64,000 bases of DNA, taken from contig NZ_AUWR01000054.1 of NCBI RefSeq assembly GCF_000455125.1, forward strand, positions 1 to 64,000. Reading direction: 5' to 3'. Numbering within the stretch: the stretch's first letter is position 1; each line of letters begins with the position of its first letter. This DNA is from Mycobacterium sp. UM_WGJ. GTDB taxonomy: Bacteria; Actinomycetota; Actinomycetes; Mycobacteriales; Mycobacteriaceae. The position numbers were made by a program, and so were the translations under genes. Positions 30,249 through 39,664 of the stretch are shown here, piece after piece. The notes under the pieces were generated by a model, which saw only the letters and a list, made by a program, of their open reading frames with translations, was not told the DNA's origin and did no database searches.

Positions 30249-30653
30249 ATGCCCACCAGGGACCACCCCAAGAGCGTTCCCGGGGTCCCCTACATCTTTC
30301 CGGACTGGCTGGACTACCTGCAGCGCACCATCGAAAGCCCCGTTGTCAAACGATTCCACCTCCCTACCTTCGCGGTGATCGACCATCGGGGCCGAAAGTC
30401 CGGCAACCCGTACCGCACCGTCGTACGCGCCTTCTGCAAGGGCCCGCGGCTGGCTATCATGCTCGGCCACGGCAAAGCCGACTGGGTCAGGAACGTGCTG
30501 GCCGCCGGGGAGGCCGACGTACACCTGTTCCGGCGCGACGTTCGCGTCACCAACCCGCGGATCGTGCCGGTCGGCGGCGACACCAGCGGCCTGCCGTGGA
30601 TCACCCGGTTGGGGTCCCGGCGGGTCGGGATACTGGTCGCAGACATCACCTGA
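30249..30653 (+). CDS. Deazaflavin (F420)-dependent nitroreductase-family protein 1
   Basis: A 134-residue single-domain split beta-barrel protein of the DDN/DUF385 family, which uses coenzyme F420. The signature VIDHRGRKSGNPYRTVV is clear, followed by GHGKADWVRNVLAAGEADVHL and a C-terminal TRLGSRRVGILVADI. Family members reduce quinones and nitro-compounds; no substrate can be assigned. It is followed after 24 bases by a close paralogue, so a tandem duplication is likely. Divergent from hisD. Confidence 0.88.
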   Translation: MPTRDHPKSVPGVPYIFPDWLDYLQRTIESPVVKRFHLPTFAVIDHRGRKSGNPYRTVVRAFCKGPRLAIMLGHGKADWVRNVLAAGEADVHLFRRDVRVTNPRIVPVGGDTSGLPWITRLGSRRVGILVADIT

Positions 30654-30677
30654 AACACCACGAGGAACGGAGTCCGT

Positions 30678-31088
30678 ATGGCTGGCGACAAGAGTGCCGG
30701 GGATGAGCCCAAGCTGCCGGTGGTGTTCCCGCCGTGGCTGGACCGGCTGCAGATCAAATACATGAACCCGGTGGTCAAGCCGCTGTCCCGGTTCCTTCCC
30801 GGCACGTCGGTAATCAAGCACCGCGGCCGTAAGTCCGGCAATCCCTACGAGACGGTGGTGACGACCTACCGCAAGGGTGACCTGCTGGCTGTGGCGTTGG
30901 GCCACGGCATGGCCGACTGGGTTAAGAACGTGGTGGCCGCCGGGGAGGCCGACGTGCGGTTGTTCCGCAGTGAACTGCACCTGACCAACCCGCGGATCCT
31001 GCCAGCCGGTACGGCCGATGGGTCCCTGCCGTGGGCCGTGCGGCTGCAGAACCGCAAAGTCGCGGTGCTGGTCACTGACATCAGCTGA
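30678..31088 (+). CDS. Deazaflavin (F420)-dependent nitroreductase-family protein 2
   Basis: A 136-residue paralogue of the preceding gene; both share HRGRKSGNPY, the GHG-ADWV-NV-AAGEADV block, and TNPRI, with the strongest divergence at the N-terminus. A ribosome-binding site GAGGAACGGAG lies just upstream of the ATG. The last codons and stop fall inside a perfect 20-base palindrome. Member of the DDN/DUF385 family; likely F420-binding and cytoplasmic. Its substrate is unknown. Confidence 0.88.
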   Translation: MAGDKSAGDEPKLPVVFPPWLDRLQIKYMNPVVKPLSRFLPGTSVIKHRGRKSGNPYETVVTTYRKGDLLAVALGHGMADWVKNVVAAGEADVRLFRSELHLTNPRILPAGTADGSLPWAVRLQNRKVAVLVTDIS

Positions 31089-31094
31089 TGTCAG
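31075..31094. repeat. Perfect 20-bp palindrome over a stop codon
   Basis: CTGACATCAGCTGATGTCAG reads the same on both strands. It covers the end of the second deazaflavin-reductase-like gene and the stop of the methyltransferase remnant on the other strand. With no loop it is better explained as a protein-binding site or chance than as a terminator. Confidence 0.6.
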
Positions 31095-31290
31095 CGGGCG
31101 GCAGGTCAGCGACGACAGGGCGGTAGCCGAGAGTCCAGGTCTCGCTGATCGAGGAGATCGCGGTGCCGGGCTTCCGGCGTCATCGCCAGGAGCGACATGT
31201 CGGCTTGCACTGTCGGATCCAGGTAGGCGGGCGGGCGACGCCAGTAGGCACCCCCGAACCCGTCAGTGCAGTCATGCGGTACGGGGACCC
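31081..31290 (-). pseudogene. C-terminal remnant of a SAM methyltransferase
   Basis: The reverse strand of this otherwise empty stretch reads DGFGGAYWRRPPAYLDPTVQ, then ADMSLLAMTPEARHRDLLDQ, and after a frame change near 31140 ETWTLGYRPVVADLPPADIS and a stop. That is the C-terminal end of a common mycobacterial class I SAM-dependent methyltransferase family (AYWRRPEAYLDP ... DLGYRLVVAD). The usual stretch between the two blocks is shortened and the frame is broken, and no catalytic N-terminal part lies upstream. I read it as a decayed gene. It fills most of the 315-base gap before the VapB-like gene. Confidence 0.55.
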
Positions 31291-31370
31291 GTCGTCATTC
31301 ACAGCGCCCATGCGTGGATCCGGCCGCCCGGTCCTGTCTTACCGGGTCACGTCGATGCCTCGCGCCTGAT

Positions 31371-31397
31371 TCTTACCGCGCCGAGTAAGAGTAGGAT
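31371..31397 (+). promoter_or_regulatory. Promoter and likely operator of the toxin-antitoxin pair
   Basis: TCTTAC (31371-31376) and GTAAGA (31385-31390) form an inverted repeat, and TAGGAT (31392-31397) is a -10-like box ending 6 bases before the ATG of the antitoxin gene. The layout predicts a leaderless message with the inverted repeat over the promoter, where the AbrB-type antitoxin could bind to repress its own operon. A second GTAAG occurs at 31399-31403. Confidence 0.5.
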
Positions 31398-31403
31398 CGT
31401 AAG

Positions 31404-31631
31404 ATGCGAATCACCAGCAAGGGCCAGGTGACTATTCCTCAGCACATCCGGGAACGGTACGGGTTATTGCCCGATACCGAGGTCGACTTCATCGATGACG
31501 ACGGGACGGTGACGCTCGCACCGCGACGATCCGGCCGACCCGATCGAGGCGACAACGCGGTTGCCGTTCTCCGCGGAACCGGCCATCGCAGGATGTCGAC
31601 CGATGAGTTGCTGCGCCTGACCCGTGACTGA
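31404..31631 (+). CDS. AbrB/MazE-type antitoxin (VapB-like)
   Basis: A 75-residue protein with an N-terminal AbrB/SpoVT swapped-hairpin DNA-binding domain: MRITSKGQVTIPQHIRERYG then LLPDTEVDFIDDDGTVTLAP. The C-terminal part (about residues 45-75) should bind and block the toxin. It overlaps the following PIN-domain gene by 8 bases, the normal antitoxin-toxin arrangement. There is no ribosome-binding site and a -10 box is 6 bases upstream, suggesting a leaderless message. Confidence 0.9.
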   Translation: MRITSKGQVTIPQHIRERYGLLPDTEVDFIDDDGTVTLAPRRSGRPDRGDNAVAVLRGTGHRRMSTDELLRLTRD

Positions 31632-32058
31632 GCCCTGCCGCCCCGCCGGCTACCTGGTCGACTCGAACGTGCTGCTCGACGTCGCCACCGAGGATCCGCG
31701 GTGGTTCGGGTGGTCGTCCGAGGCGTTGAGCACCGCGGCGCGGACCGTGCCGTTGCTGATCAATCCCCTGGTTTACGCGGAGGTCTCCGCCAACTACGAC
31801 ACGGTCGAGGAACTCGACGAGGCTCTGCCCGAGGCCCTGTTTCGCAGGGCTCCGCTGCCCTATCCGGCCGGATTCGTCGCAGCGCGCGCGTTTCTGGCCT
31901 ACCGCTCGCGGGGCGGCGCACGGAGATCACCGCTACCAGATTTCTACATCGGCGCGCACGCGGCGGTGGACCGACTCGGCCTGGTAACTCGGGATGCTCG
32001 TCGGTATCGCAGCTATTTCCCGACCGTGGAGTTGATTGCCCCGGACTCCGGCGCCTGA
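31624..32058 (+). CDS. PIN-domain ribonuclease toxin (VapC-like)
   Basis: A 144-residue PIN-domain protein. The acidic metal-binding residues are all present: Asp13 (LVDSNVLLDV), Glu53 (YAEVS), Asp106 (PDFYIGAHA) and Asp124 (VTRDARRYRSYFP). VapC toxins cut specific tRNAs or rRNA when not bound by the antitoxin. The GTG start lies inside the antitoxin gene. All catalytic residues are intact, so the toxin is predicted active. The target RNA cannot be predicted. Confidence 0.9.
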   Translation: MTEPCRPAGYLVDSNVLLDVATEDPRWFGWSSEALSTAARTVPLLINPLVYAEVSANYDTVEELDEALPEALFRRAPLPYPAGFVAARAFLAYRSRGGARRSPLPDFYIGAHAAVDRLGLVTRDARRYRSYFPTVELIAPDSGA

Positions 32059-32079
32059 TCGTCACACCGGGATCGCGAG

Positions 32080-32128
32080 TGTGCGGTTTCATCCGCAGCG
32101 GGCGGCGCGTCGCGGATGAAACCGCACA
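32080..32128. terminator. Long perfect hairpin between convergent genes
   Basis: TGTGCGGTTTCATCCGC (32080-32096) pairs perfectly with GCGGATGAAACCGCACA (32112-32128), a 17-base stem with a 15-base GC-rich loop. It lies between the VapC-like gene and nadC, which converge, so it may stop transcription from both sides. There is no T-run. The length and perfection of the stem are also what a dispersed palindromic repeat would show. Confidence 0.6.
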
Positions 32129-32173
32129 ACCGAGCAGACGGGGATGGCGGTAGCGGCAGCGGGGCCACCTGAC

Positions 32174-33031
32174 TTACATGTCCAGGCCGATGTCGAGCAC
32201 TCGCACCGAATGGGTGAGGGCTCCCACGGCCAGGTAGTCGACTCCGGTGGCGGCGTAGGCTCCCGCGCTGTCGAGGGTCAGCCCGCCCGAGGACTCCAGC
32301 AGTACGCCGGGGGCGCGCGAGTCGCGTCGCTGCACGGCCATCTGGGTCTGCCAGACCTCGAAGTTGTCCAGGAGCACCAGCTCGGGCCCCTCGGCGAGCA
32401 CCTCGTCGAACTGCTCGAGTGAATCGACCTCGACCTCGCAGGGCACGTCGGGCGCTGCCGCCCGCACCGCCCGCAGCGCCGCGGCCACCGAACCCGCCGC
32501 GGCCACATGGTTGTCCTTGATCAGCGCGGCATCGCCCAGGCCCATCCGGTGATTTACCCCGCCGCCGACGCGTACCGCGTACTTCTGCAGCAGCCGCAGG
32601 CCGGGCAGCGTCTTGCGGGTGTCGCGGATGCGCGCTGACGTGCCGTCTACGGCGTCGACCCAAGCCGCGGTGGCCGTTGCGATCCCGGACAGGTGGCACA
32701 CCAGGTTGAGCATGGTGCGTTCGGCGGTCAGCAGGCCACGAGTGTCGGCCTTGAGGCTCAGTACCGGTGCGCCGGCCGGCAGTCGGCTGCCGTCGGTCAC
32801 CTTGTCCAACACCTGGTAGCCGTCGGCTCCGAGGACCTCGTCGAGCACCAGGAGGGCCAGGTCGACCCCGGCGATCACCCCGGGCGCCCGCGTGACCATG
32901 GCCGCTTCGGCCGTCACACCGGCGGGAACCGTTGCGGCGGTGGTGACATCGGGCCCGTAACGCAGGTCCTCATCGAGCGCGCGGCCGATGACCTGGCGCG
33001 CCTCGTCGAGTTCGGTCTCGGACAACGTCAC
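32174..33031 (-). CDS. nadC: Nicotinate-nucleotide pyrophosphorylase (carboxylating)
   Basis: Converts quinolinate and PRPP to nicotinate mononucleotide. The 285-residue protein has RDTRKTLPGLRLLQKYAVRVGGGVNHR (in two halves around the active site), LIKDNHV, and VEVDSLEQFDE with the acidic barrel residues. Third enzyme of the de novo NAD operon nadA-nadB-nadC, overlapping nadB by 4 bases. Length equals Rv1596. Confidence 0.95.
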   Translation of the reverse strand: MTLSETELDEARQVIGRALDEDLRYGPDVTTAATVPAGVTAEAAMVTRAPGVIAGVDLALLVLDEVLGADGYQVLDKVTDGSRLPAGAPVLSLKADTRGLLTAERTMLNLVCHLSGIATATAAWVDAVDGTSARIRDTRKTLPGLRLLQKYAVRVGGGVNHRMGLGDAALIKDNHVAAAGSVAAALRAVRAAAPDVPCEVEVDSLEQFDEVLAEGPELVLLDNFEVWQTQMAVQRRDSRAPGVLLESSGGLTLDSAGAYAATGVDYLAVGALTHSVRVLDIGLDM

Positions 33032-34613
33032 GATGCGACCCCCGCGGGTGTCTCGAGCGCGACAAACCCGTCGCGCAGCCGGATGGTGGAACTACGGGCC
33101 TGACCAGGATCGGGGTCCGGGCAGTCGGACCGGTGGTGGCAGCCCCGGCTTTCGGCGCGCGCCGACGCCGCCGCTGTGACGACGCGGGCGGCCAAGGTCA
33201 GTGCGGCGTCCTCGACACCGGCCCGGTCGGTGACCTGGCGGGCACCGGCGCCGCCCAGCAGCTCGTGCAGTCGGGTGAGGCCATGCACGTCACGGACCCC
33301 CGAGGCGTCGCGCGACATCGCGTCCTGCAGCGTCTGCCGGTCCAGTGCCGTGTGCCGGGCGGGCTCGCCCACCACCGCGTCGCAGCCACCCACTGATACC
33401 GAGTGAGCTGCGGCCGCAGCGCCCGCGCGGTCACCGACCACCAGACCTTCCAGCAGGCTGTTGGACGCCAGCCGGTTGGCGCCGTGCATGCCGGTTCGGG
33501 CCACCTCGCCCGCGGCGAACAGACCGGGCAACTCGGTGCGGCCGGCGATGTCGGTGACCACCCCACCACAGCTGTAATGCGCGCCGGGAACCACCGGAAT
33601 CGGTTGACGCACCGGGTCGATCCCGGCGTCGCGGCAGGCCGCGGTGACGGTCGGGAAGCGTTGCGCGAAGCCGTCGATCCCGCGCGCATCGAGATACGCG
33701 CACTCGTCGCCGGTTTCGCGCAGCCGCGCGTCGATAGCTCCCGCCACCACGTCGCGCGGGGCCAGATCCCCCATCGGGTGCACCCCATCGGTGATCGAGG
33801 CGCCGCGGGCGTCGATCAGCCTGGCGCCTTCACCGCGCACCGCCTCGGTGATCAGCGGCCGGCGCCCGCCGGTGCCGCGGCCGTTGGCGACTCCCGAGAA
33901 CAGCATGGTCGGGTGGAACTGGATGAATTCCAGGTCGCTGACCGCCACACCGGCCCAGAGCGCCAGGGCCAGCCCGTCGCCGGTCGCCCCACCGGGATTG
34001 GTGGTCGCCCGGTACAGATGCCCCAGACCGCCGGTGGCCAGCACCACCGACGGGGTGTGAATCACGCCGATACCGTCGGCGTTGGCCACCAGCACGCCGG
34101 TGACGCGGTCGGCGTCGCGCAGGATCTCACACACCACCTGACCGCAGCGAACATCAAGTGCGGCGGCGGCCTGGTCAAGCGCACGCTGCACCTCGGCGCC
34201 GGTGGCGTCGCCGCCGGCATGAATGATGCGGCGCCGGGAGTGCCCGCCTTCGCGGGTGAGCGCCCAGTGGCCGTCGCGGCCCTGGTCGAACACCGCACCC
34301 GAGCCGGCCAGGTTACAGACCGCACGATAACCGTCGGCCACGATCGAGGTCACCGCCTCGCGGTCGCACAATCCGCCGCCGGCGGCCAGGGTGTCGGCGA
34401 CGTGGTCGGCCACCGAGTCGTCATTGCCGGGCAGGACCACTGCGATCCCGCCCTGGGCGTAGTGCGTCGCCGTGGCGGCTGAGCCCGCGGCGGACTTGCT
34501 GAGTACCACCACCTCACGCCCGGCGCGGTACGCGGCTCGCGCCGCCGCCAGCCCGCCGACACCGGTGCCGATGACCACGACATCGGCCCGCTGCTGCCAG
34601 CTGGGACCAGGGG

Positions 34614-34617
<4 letters not shown>
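33028..34617 (-). CDS. nadB: L-aspartate oxidase
   Basis: FAD enzyme oxidising aspartate to iminoaspartate. From GTG 34617, which overlaps the nadA stop as GTGA, the product is 529 residues, near Rv1595. The N-terminus [19 protein letters not shown] is the FAD dinucleotide-binding fold; further motifs are [27 protein letters not shown], and [24 protein letters not shown] (in two parts). Iminoaspartate passes to NadA. Open frame upstream of 34617 is inside nadA. Confidence 0.95.
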
Positions 34618-35666
<1,049 letters not shown>

Positions 35667-35688
35667 GAGTGACTCCTTCTCAAAACAG

Positions 35689-35711
35689 GTTTTCGACTTA
35701 TAATCGAAAAC
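35689..35711. promoter_or_regulatory. NrtR-type operator with overlapping divergent promoters
   Basis: A 23-base inverted repeat with 8-base perfect arms: GTTTTCGA (35689-35696), spacer CTTATAA, TCGAAAAC (35704-35711). The rightward strand contains TATAAT at 35699-35704, ending 7 bases before the nrtR GTG, and the leftward strand contains TATAAG in the same spacer. Binding here would block both nadA and nrtR. NrtR regulators are known to bind palindromes ahead of NAD genes; assignment to the adjacent regulator is inference. Confidence 0.8.
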
Positions 35712-36404
35712 GTGGTCCATACTAGCACCGCGCACGAAGTGCTCACCGTCGTCTTCCAGGTTGGCGGCCTTGATCAGCGCCGCCCCAGACTCAATGTGCT
35801 GCTGTGGGAACGCGCGCGCGAACCGCAGTCGGGGCGCTGGTCACTGCCCGGTGGCCTGCTGCGCAATGACGAGGATGTCACGGCGTCGGCCCGACGCCAG
35901 CTGGCTGAAAAGGTCGACCTACGTGAGATCGCCCACCTTGAGCAGCTGGCTGTGTTTTCCGACCCGCGCCGGGTGCCCGGCGTGCGCACCATCGCCTCGA
36001 CCTTTCTGGGCTTGGTGCCCTCCCCCGCGGACCCGGAGCTGCCGAGCGACACCCACTGGCATCCGGTCGACGCCTTGCCGGCCATGGCGTTCGACCACGG
36101 ACCGATGGTGGCGCACGCACACAGTCGTCTGGTCGCCAAGATGTCCTATACCAACATCGGATTCGGCTTGGCGCCAACGGAATTCATCTTGTCCACGCTG
36201 CGCGACATCTACAGCGTGGTGTTGGGCTACCAGGTCGATGCCACCAATCTGCAGCGGGTGCTGGTGCGCCGCGGGGTGATCACCCGCACCGGTACCACCG
36301 CCCGATCGGGGCGTAGCGGGGGCCGTCCGGCGGCCCGATACCGGTTCACCGACTCCGAACTTCGCGTCACCGACGAATTCGCCGCATTGCGCCCGCCCGG
36401 GTGA
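35712..36404 (+). CDS. nrtR: Nudix-related transcriptional regulator NrtR
   Basis: A 230-residue repressor of NAD synthesis. The N-terminal two-thirds is a Nudix fold with a degenerate Nudix box ([20 protein letters not shown] in place of the catalytic GxxxxxExxxxxxxREUxEE), so it should bind an NAD-related ligand rather than hydrolyse it. The C-terminal 80 residues form a winged helix-turn-helix ([20 protein letters not shown], then [13 protein letters not shown]). It faces nadABC, its expected target. The GTG start touches the operator and a TATAAT box is 7 bases upstream, so the message should be leaderless. Confidence 0.92.
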   Translation: MVHTSTAHEVLTVVFQVGGLDQRRPRLNVLLWERAREPQSGRWSLPGGLLRNDEDVTASARRQLAEKVDLREIAHLEQLAVFSDPRRVPGVRTIASTFLGLVPSPADPELPSDTHWHPVDALPAMAFDHGPMVAHAHSRLVAKMSYTNIGFGLAPTEFILSTLRDIYSVVLGYQVDATNLQRVLVRRGVITRTGTTARSGRSGGRPAARYRFTDSELRVTDEFAALRPPG

Positions 36405-36446
36405 GTCGACTGGAATCTTAACGCCCTCTTAAGCAAGAATGCCGGG

Positions 36447-37784
36447 ATGGATGTCGACAGTCTGGCCCGCGAAACATCTGTCGAGTGGATCGGGCAGGCC
36501 CCGCACCAGCCGCTGCAGGCCGGCGAACGCCCCCTGCCGGTGGACGAAGATCCGTTCTATGCGCCGCCGGCAGGCTTCCAGCACGCCGTGGCCGGCACGG
36601 TCCTGCGCTCCCGCGACGTCGAGCTGGCCTTTTTGGGCCTGATCCCGCAGCAACTGCAGGCCACCCAACTGCTCTACCGCACCGTCGACCGCAATAACAT
36701 CCCGCAGGTGTCGGTGACCACCGTGGTGGTGCCCTCCGACCGGGACCGGACCCGGCCATGCCCGATCGTGTCGTACCAGTGCGCGATCGACGCGGTGGAC
36801 GGCCGCTGCTTCCCGTCCTTCGCGCTGCGCCGCCGCGCCCGGGCGCACGGGTCTTTCACCCAACTCGAATTCGTGCTGATCGCAGCCATCCTGTCGCAGG
36901 GCTGGGCGGTCTCGATCCCCGACCACGAGGGCCGCTTCGGCCACTGGGGGGCGCCGTATGAACCCGGCTACTACGTGCTCGACGGGCTGCGCGCCGCGCT
37001 GGGCCACGACCAGCTGGGACTGTCCGCCGACGCCCAGGTGGGCCTCTGGGGCTACTCCGGCGGCGGTCTGTCCACGGCGTGGGCGGCTCAGGTCTGCGGC
37101 GACTACGCCCCCGACCTCAATATCGTCGGCGTCGCACTGGGCTCACCGGTGGGCGACCTCGGCAACACCCTGCAGCGTCTCAACGGCTCATTCTGGTCCG
37201 GCCTGCCGGCCATCATGATCTCCGCGCTGGCCCGGGTGTATCCCGACCTCGACAAGGTCATCGAGGAGCACGCCACCGTCGAAGGCCGCGCACTGCTGCA
37301 CTCCCTGGAGCTGGTCACCACCGCGACCGCGGTGCTGCGCCTGCACCATCGCGCCCTGGACACCTTCATCGACCGGCCGCTGGAACAGCTGATCGAACAC
37401 CCCGTCGTCCAGCATGTGTTCGACGACACCCGACTGGGCGGCGCGGTCCCGGCTGTCCCGGTGCTGATGCTGCAGGCCATCCACGACCAGGTGATCTCCG
37501 TCGACGACATCGACGCGCTCGCCGAGACCTACGCGGCCGGCGGCGTGCCGATCACCTACCACCGCGATCTGCTCAGCGAGCACGTGACACTGCATCCACT
37601 GTCGGCACCGATGGTGCTGGACTGGTTGCGCGACCGGTTCGCCAACCGGCCGCTGCCGCAGGCGCCGGTGAGCAGTGCCTGGCCGGCGCTGCTGAACCCC
37701 AAGACCTATCTCGGGCTGTTGCGCCTGGGTGTGGTCGCGGGCCGGGTCATCACCGGCGGGGCGGTGCGACGCCTTCCGCTGTGA
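36447..37784 (+). CDS. Secretory-lipase-family alpha/beta hydrolase (Rv1592c-like)
   Basis: A 445-residue protein of the secretory lipase family (LIP, PF03583). Motifs are VTTVVVPSDRDRTRPCPIVS, the nucleophile Ser204 in LWGYSGGGLSTAW, a likely acid in AIHDQVISVDDIDAL and the histidine in LLSEHVTLH. No clear signal peptide is visible at the chosen start, an oddity for a family named secretory. Position next to the NAD regulator and the biotin genes matches Rv1592c. The last 35 bases overlap the tail of the convergent DUF2567 gene. Confidence 0.9.
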   Translation: MDVDSLARETSVEWIGQAPHQPLQAGERPLPVDEDPFYAPPAGFQHAVAGTVLRSRDVELAFLGLIPQQLQATQLLYRTVDRNNIPQVSVTTVVVPSDRDRTRPCPIVSYQCAIDAVDGRCFPSFALRRRARAHGSFTQLEFVLIAAILSQGWAVSIPDHEGRFGHWGAPYEPGYYVLDGLRAALGHDQLGLSADAQVGLWGYSGGGLSTAWAAQVCGDYAPDLNIVGVALGSPVGDLGNTLQRLNGSFWSGLPAIMISALARVYPDLDKVIEEHATVEGRALLHSLELVTTATAVLRLHHRALDTFIDRPLEQLIEHPVVQHVFDDTRLGGAVPAVPVLMLQAIHDQVISVDDIDALAETYAAGGVPITYHRDLLSEHVTLHPLSAPMVLDWLRDRFANRPLPQAPVSSAWPALLNPKTYLGLLRLGVVAGRVITGGAVRRLPL

Positions 37785-38382
37785 CCGCCCGCTGCGGTCG
37801 CCGCACGGATTCCGGCGGATAGCCGCCCAAGTCGTCGCGGGTGCTCCACGTGGCGCACATGCCGTAGACCAATGCCGCAGTGGCGGCAGGCAGCAGCAGG
37901 GAGGCCGCGATCTGCAGCGGCGTGTGCCCGAAGAACACCGGCGGCCCCTCGGCGACGTAGTGCACCCGGTGGTCGGGGCTCACCGGCGCGGCATCCACGT
38001 CGATGCTGCCGTAGCGGCGCTGCACCAAGACGGTGCCGGTCAGGACCGCCAGCGCTGCCCCGGCAGCCAGGCCTCCCACCAGGCCGGCGATCATGCCCGG
38101 TCCCCGATGGGCCCGCCACTGCCAGGCCAGGGTGGCCGCCACCACTGCCACTACGCCCAACAGCCCGAGCAGCAGGAACGGCGCGATGAAGAAGTTCTCG
38201 GCCTCGTTGCCCAGGTAGGCCTGCACCCGCTCGCCGCCGCGGGTCAGTGCCACCACCCCGTTGATGGGCGGGGCGACCCACGCCCACAATGCGCCGATCG
38301 GCAGGCCGATGACGGCCAGTCCGGCGGCGATGGTCAGGTATGCCCGTTTCCGCGTGATCCGCGGCGCTCCGGGGGTCGTCAC
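37750..38382 (-). CDS. DUF2567-type membrane protein (Rv1591-like)
   Basis: A 210-residue membrane protein with four hydrophobic helices (about residues 18-45, 70-92, 100-125 and 165-190), separated by a charged outside segment [20 protein letters not shown]. Matches Rv1591 in place and size. The GTG at 38382 overlaps the bsaP stop as GTGA, so bioB, bsaP and this gene are one transcriptional unit. Context hints at biotin metabolism, but no function is known. Confidence 0.85.
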   Translation of the reverse strand: MTTPGAPRITRKRAYLTIAAGLAVIGLPIGALWAWVAPPINGVVALTRGGERVQAYLGNEAENFFIAPFLLLGLLGVVAVVAATLAWQWRAHRGPGMIAGLVGGLAAGAALAVLTGTVLVQRRYGSIDVDAAPVSPDHRVHYVAEGPPVFFGHTPLQIAASLLLPAATAALVYGMCATWSTRDDLGGYPPESVRRPQRAVTAEGVAPPRR

Positions 38383-38621
38383 CGCTGGGTGTCCAGGTCG
38401 GCCGAATCCACCAGACCGTGCCGCGAACACTTGGCCCACCAGCCATCAGGGCGGACCTGCACCATCATCCGGCGCCCACAGGAGGCACAGAACCGCGGCG
38501 GCTCCAGGCCCAACTGGGCCGCGGTCGGCAACGAAGCCCCGGCGGGATCGTCGCTCTGCACGCCGGTGTAGACGTTGTAGACACCGGCTGCCACCGGAAC
38601 GGGCAGGTCGCGAACCATCAC
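38379..38621 (-). CDS. bsaP: Biotin synthase auxiliary protein BsaP
   Basis: An 80-residue protein with a CxxC pair (Cys45, Cys48 in RFCASCGRR) and a further Cys65 with His68 in WWAKCSRHG. It corresponds to Rv1590, which recent work reported as BsaP, a small iron-sulfur protein needed by mycobacterial biotin synthase to turn dethiobiotin into biotin. Overlap with bioB (GTGA) puts the two in fixed ratio. The assignment depends on position, size and cysteine pattern. Confidence 0.88.
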   Translation of the reverse strand: MMVRDLPVPVAAGVYNVYTGVQSDDPAGASLPTAAQLGLEPPRFCASCGRRMMVQVRPDGWWAKCSRHGLVDSADLDTQR

Positions 38622-39616
38622 AGGGTGGCGTTGAGTGCCTTGATCGGCATCTGCAGGTCGTCGAGCAGTTCCAGGTCGGTCTCGGCAGGCCGGCCCAGGG
38701 TGGTCAGGTAGTTGCCGACGATGATGGCGTTGATACCGCCCAGGATGCCCTGCTTGGCGCCCAGGTCGCCCAGCGTGATCTCCCGGCCGCCCGCGAAGCG
38801 CAGCATGGTGCGCGGCAGCGCCAGCCGGAACGCCGCGACGGCCCGCAGCGCGTCGGCGGCCGGCAGCACCTCCAGGTCGCCGAACGGAGTGCCCGGGCGT
38901 GGGTTGAGGAAGTTCAGCGGCACTTCGTCGGGGTTGAGCTCAGCCAGATCGGCGGCGAACTCCGCGCGTTGCTCCAGCGTCTCGCCCATGCCGAGGATGC
39001 CGCCGGAACAGACCTCCATGCCGGCCTCGGCCACCATGCGCAGGGTCTCCCACCGCTCTTCCCAGGTGTGGGTGGTGACGACGTTGGGGAAATGCGATCG
39101 GGCGGTCTCCAGGTTGTGGTTGTAGCGGTGCACGCCCATGGCGGCCAGCTTGTCCACCTGCTCCTGGGTCAGCATGCCCAGCGAACAGGCGATCTGGATG
39201 TCGACCTCGTTGCGGATGGCTTCGATGCCCGCGGCGACCTGGGCGAGCAGCCGCTCGTCGGGCCCGCGTACCGCGGCGACGATGCAGAACTCGGTGGCGC
39301 CGGTCTTGGCGGTCTGTTTGGCCGCCTCGACCAGGCTGGGAATGTCCAGCCACGCGCTACGCACCGGTGAGGAGAACAGTCCCGACTGCGAGCAGAAGTG
39401 GCAATCCTCGGGGCAGCCACCGGTTTTCAGGCTGATGATGCCCTCGACCTCGATCTCCGGACCACACCAGCGCATCCGCACCTCGTGGGCCAACGCCAGC
39501 AGCTCATCGAGGCGATCGTCGGGTAGCTGCAGCACTTCGAGAACCTGATCCCGACGCAACGCCTCGCCGCGCTCCAGTACCTGCTCCCGCGCCAGCGCCA
39601 GGATGTCGTCGGTCAC
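38618..39616 (-). CDS. bioB: Biotin synthase
   Basis: Radical SAM enzyme that inserts sulfur into dethiobiotin. From the GTG at 39616 (GGGGAG five bases before it) the product is 332 residues. The SAM cluster ligands are Cys68, Cys72 and Cys75 in [12 protein letters not shown]; further motifs are [14 protein letters not shown] and [11 protein letters not shown]. Divergent from bioQ across a BioQ-type operator, so probably repressed by it when biotin is plentiful. The upstream start at 39631 would run into the operator region and is not preferred. Confidence 0.95.
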   Translation of the reverse strand: MTDDILALAREQVLERGEALRRDQVLEVLQLPDDRLDELLALAHEVRMRWCGPEIEVEGIISLKTGGCPEDCHFCSQSGLFSSPVRSAWLDIPSLVEAAKQTAKTGATEFCIVAAVRGPDERLLAQVAAGIEAIRNEVDIQIACSLGMLTQEQVDKLAAMGVHRYNHNLETARSHFPNVVTTHTWEERWETLRMVAEAGMEVCSGGILGMGETLEQRAEFAADLAELNPDEVPLNFLNPRPGTPFGDLEVLPAADALRAVAAFRLALPRTMLRFAGGREITLGDLGAKQGILGGINAIIVGNYLTTLGRPAETDLELLDDLQMPIKALNATL

Positions 39617-39636
39617 ACGTGCTCCCCTCAAAAACT

Positions 39637-39649
39637 TGAACGGTGTTCA
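39637..39649. promoter_or_regulatory. BioQ-type operator between bioB and bioQ
   Basis: TGAAC-GGT-GTTCA, a perfect 5-3-5 inverted repeat in the 48-base gap between divergent bioB and bioQ. On the leftward strand a TAACCT box directly precedes it; on the rightward strand TAGGCT (39653-39658) ends 6 bases before the bioQ GTG. BioQ of mycobacteria is known to bind sites of this type in its own and bio promoters. The same pattern recurs ahead of bioF. Confidence 0.85.
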
Positions 39650-39664
39650 GGTTAGGCTAGGGGG

